Origin: JAWOJF01 sp046481785
GTDB taxonomy: Bacteria; Bacteroidota; Ignavibacteria; Ignavibacteriales; Ignavibacteriaceae
Length of the DNA: 6,174 bases
Assembly (NCBI GenBank): GCA_046481785.1
Contig: JAWOJF010000081.1
Location: 1 to 6,174, forward strand
Direction: 5' to 3'
Positions 6,144 through 6,174 of this stretch are shown here, piece by piece; position 1 is the stretch's first letter, and each line of letters opens with the position of its first letter. The notes under the pieces were generated by a model that saw only the letters and a list, made by a program, of their open reading frames with translations, had not been told where the DNA came from and made no database searches. The position numbers were made by a program, and so were the translations under genes.

Positions 6144-6172
6144 AACATACATCTTCTTAAAAAGAATGTCAA
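6144..6172 (-). promoter_or_regulatory. Sigma-70-type promoter of rho
   Basis: On the minus strand a perfect -35 box TTGACA (6172-6167) is separated by 17 bases from TATGTT (6149-6144), a four-of-six match to TATAAT. Transcription should begin near 6137, leaving a leader of about 150 nt before the rho start codon. In E. coli the rho leader mediates autoregulation by Rho-dependent attenuation. Here the first part of the leader is pyrimidine-rich with little G, which would suit Rho binding, but this is only inference. The box pattern is of the general bacterial type, not the TTTG/TAnnTTTG type of Bacteroidota. Confidence 0.6.
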
Positions 6173-6174
6173 GC

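Overview
The window looks like chromosomal DNA from an AT-rich member of the Bacteroidota/Chlorobi assemblage, most likely an Ignavibacteria-like lineage. This rests on a GWxTD-family secreted protein (a family I associate with Bacteroidota, Chlorobi/Ignavibacteria and relatives), a compact 417-residue Rho without the long N-terminal extension common in true Bacteroidota, and recognisable Shine-Dalgarno sites, which Bacteroidota often lack. The taxon is an inference from these traits.

Layout. Bases 3-83 (+) hold the last 26 codons of a gene entering from the left, probably a HAD-family hydrolase. Bases 84-627 are non-coding and lie between this gene and the convergent ftsE. They contain a 390-bp inverted-repeat element (118-507), whose 17-bp ends differ at one position and whose inner arms can also be aligned, plus a separate 9-bp-stem palindrome at 590-610. 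All other genes are on the minus strand. In transcription order they are rho (5985-4732), a gap of 319 bases with a GC-rich hairpin, a GWxTD-domain exported protein (4412-3135), pdxA (3057-2071), a SAM-dependent methyltransferase (2074-1340) and ftsE (1302-628).

How the genes relate. rho has a good sigma-70-type promoter at the right edge of the window and a leader of about 150 nt. It is probably transcribed separately from the genes after it. pdxA and the methyltransferase share an ATGA stop/start overlap and ftsE follows after 37 bases, so these three look like one operon. The GWxTD gene may lead that operon (77-base gap) or stand alone. The products have no obvious shared pathway: vitamin B6 synthesis, methyl transfer to an unknown substrate, and a cell-division ABC ATPase. 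No ftsX follows ftsE.

The protein-coding part is ordinary housekeeping. The most interesting feature is the symmetric element at 118-507, which looks like a non-autonomous palindromic mobile element. One hairpin motif inside it resembles the isolated hairpin downstream of rho. I see no evidence of a new multi-gene system, and no tRNA, rRNA or CRISPR array.
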